Part shown: positions 63,064-64,000 of the stretch, in pieces
Layout: each line of letters starts with the position of its first letter
Numbering within the stretch: position 1 is the first letter of the stretch
Source: JAFGBI01 sp964454025
Lineage (GTDB): Bacteria > Myxococcota_A > Polyangia > Polyangiales > Polyangiaceae
DNA: 64,000 nucleotides
NCBI GenBank assembly: GCA_964454025.1
Contig: CAYVRP010000005.1
Coordinates: forward strand, 1 to 64,000
Reading direction: 5' to 3'
Notes under the pieces: model-generated
Databases searched by the model: none
Told to the model about the DNA's origin: nothing
What the model saw: the letters and a program-made list of their open reading frames with translations, nothing else
Position numbers and translations under genes: made by a program

Positions 63064-64000
63064 ATGGCAGAGGACAAGAAGCCCAAGATCGATCTGAAAG
63101 CCCGCCTGGGAACACGGGCGGTCGTCGCCCAGGGCGGGCCGGCCGTGCCGCCCCCGGTGGGGATCCCCAAGCCGGCGCTGCCCGGCGTGACTCGTAGCTA
63201 CCCGCCGGGGCCACGCGTCGACGCCTCGGACCCGTATTCCTCCATCTCGGCCAGCGATGTCCCGGCCGCGAGGGCGGAGCCCCAGGCGATCAAGGTGGAG
63301 ATGAGCCCCGAGGTGCTCGCCGCGCAGAAGCGCGGGCGAGCGCTGATGATGGTCGGGGTCGCGGTGGCCGCCGCCGTCGGCGGGCTGCTCGGGTTCGCCT
63401 TCGGCGACCGCTCGGCGAGCCTCAAGAGCGCCAAGGCCGCGGTGGAGGGCGCCAAGGCGCTGATCGCCGACGTCGACAAGGCGACCACCCAGGTGGTCCA
63501 GCTCGCCGACACCCTGAAGGCGACCATGGAAAGCCTGCGCGACAACAAGTATCCGGAGGCCCAGATCAAGGCTCTCGGCGACATCACCATCCCGTTCGAC
63601 GGGGGGACGATGGCGGGCAAGGGCATGGGGCGGTTCAACTCGACCACCCAGGCCATGCTCATCCAGTTCGCGAGCCGGGCGCAGGAGGCGAACGACGCCA
63701 AGGACAAGCTGCAGATCCTGCTCAGCGCCAGCAAGAAGGAGCTCGCCTCCGTCCTCGAGCAGCAGAACGAGGAAACCCGCAAGGTCCAGTGGTCGGTCTA
63801 CGTGATGGGGGGGCCCGGCGGGCCGATGGCCGTGATGCAGCCGCTCGAACGGGAACAGCAATTCCTGGTGTCGAAGAAGGGCGACACGTCCTACAAGTGG
63901 CCGGAAGAGATCAAGATCAAGGACGGCGGCAAGGAGGTCGCGCTCAAGCGCTACACGAGCGGTGACCCCACCGGGAGCACGCCGAAGATCATCCCCGTGG
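63064..64000 (+). CDS. Single-pass membrane protein, unknown (3' end outside window)
   Basis: The frame is open to the window end: 312 residues visible, no stop. ATG 63064 is preceded by AGGAAG. Residues 1-90 are polar and Pro-rich (DLKARLGTRAVVAQ, SYPPGPRVDASDPYSSISASD), so no cleaved signal. One membrane helix lies at about 97-115 (ALMMVGVAVAAAVGGLLGFAFG), followed by a helical periplasmic part (AKAAVEGAKALIADVDKATTQVVQLADTLKATMESL) and a mixed region. Topology would be N-in with a periplasmic C-terminus. No family recognised. Confidence 0.8.
   Translation, partial: MAEDKKPKIDLKARLGTRAVVAQGGPAVPPPVGIPKPALPGVTRSYPPGPRVDASDPYSSISASDVPAARAEPQAIKVEMSPEVLAAQKRGRALMMVGVAVAAAVGGLLGFAFGDRSASLKSAKAAVEGAKALIADVDKATTQVVQLADTLKATMESLRDNKYPEAQIKALGDITIPFDGGTMAGKGMGRFNSTTQAMLIQFASRAQEANDAKDKLQILLSASKKELASVLEQQNEETRKVQWSVYVMGGPGGPMAVMQPLEREQQFLVSKKGDTSYKWPEEIKIKDGGKEVALKRYTSGDPTGSTPKIIPV

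Overview
The window is very GC-rich, almost fully coding, and reads like a myxobacterial (Myxococcota, probably Polyangiales-type) chromosome. Supporting signs are secreted lipoproteins with long Gly/Ser/Thr linkers and Cys-rich repeats, Ser/Thr kinases with a short TPR tail, FHA, PilZ and bactofilin proteins, a GltJ/AgmX-like zinc ribbon plus GYF protein, roadblock/LC7 proteins, and many lipobox-bearing proteins of unknown function. I see no IS element, prophage, CRISPR array, rRNA or tRNA. The assignment rests on gene content only.

Region by region. 1-4.7 kb: two convergent secreted glycosidases, a GH30 enzyme (5' end outside the window) and a GH67 alpha-glucuronidase, consistent with glucuronoxylan breakdown. 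4.7-15.1 kb: the most unusual part. A pseudokinase lies divergent to a long co-directional cluster: active Ser/Thr kinase, V4R-type protein, [NiFe]-hydrogenase small and large subunits, a 2x[4Fe-4S] ferredoxin fused to a second V4R-like domain, a roadblock/LC7 protein, an OmpA-like membrane protein, a membrane coiled-coil protein with a roadblock-like C-terminus, and a hydrogenase maturation protease. No known electron-acceptor subunits (HdrABC, FrhB, HoxFU) are present, so the hydrogenase appears tied to sensing or signalling domains instead. 15.1-18.4 kb: an MsrB-MsrA fusion, a small membrane protein, a methyltransferase, a TerB-like protein and an FKBP lipoprotein.

18.5-30.2 kb: a prephenate dehydratase-ACT-DAHP synthase fusion, two tandem VWA-like lipoprotein paralogues, an ECF sigma/putative anti-sigma pair with an adjacent envelope protein, an FHA protein, a conventional chorismate mutase-prephenate dehydratase (pheA) and an SCP2 protein. 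30.3-35.5 kb: a small lipoprotein, an L,D-transpeptidase lipoprotein, a GltJ/AgmX-like protein and an unknown protein. 35.5-41.7 kb: gltD and gltB (glutamate synthase). 41.8-49.3 kb: TPR lipoprotein, bactofilin, AMIN-like protein, response regulator-GGDEF variant, TolC-family protein, and a large basic coiled-coil protein ending in a catalytically degenerate Fic domain.

49.5-57.7 kb: map and two lipoproteins, a NifU-like protein, the translation cluster rpsP-khpA-rimM-trmD-SPOUT methyltransferase, a DUF72 protein with an acidic repeat tail, a short gamma-glutamyltransferase-like protein, and rpmB (L28) with an odd antisense-overlapping C-terminal extension. 58.0-62.8 kb: an N-formylglutamate amidohydrolase-like gene, then the trpG-trpD-trpC-xerD operon, and a PilZ gene. 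The window ends inside a single-pass membrane protein of unknown function.

Biosynthetic themes recur: aromatic amino acid synthesis (two prephenate dehydratases, a DAHP synthase, trpGDC) and nitrogen assimilation (gltBD). The proposed novel item is the hydrogenase-V4R-roadblock-kinase cluster.
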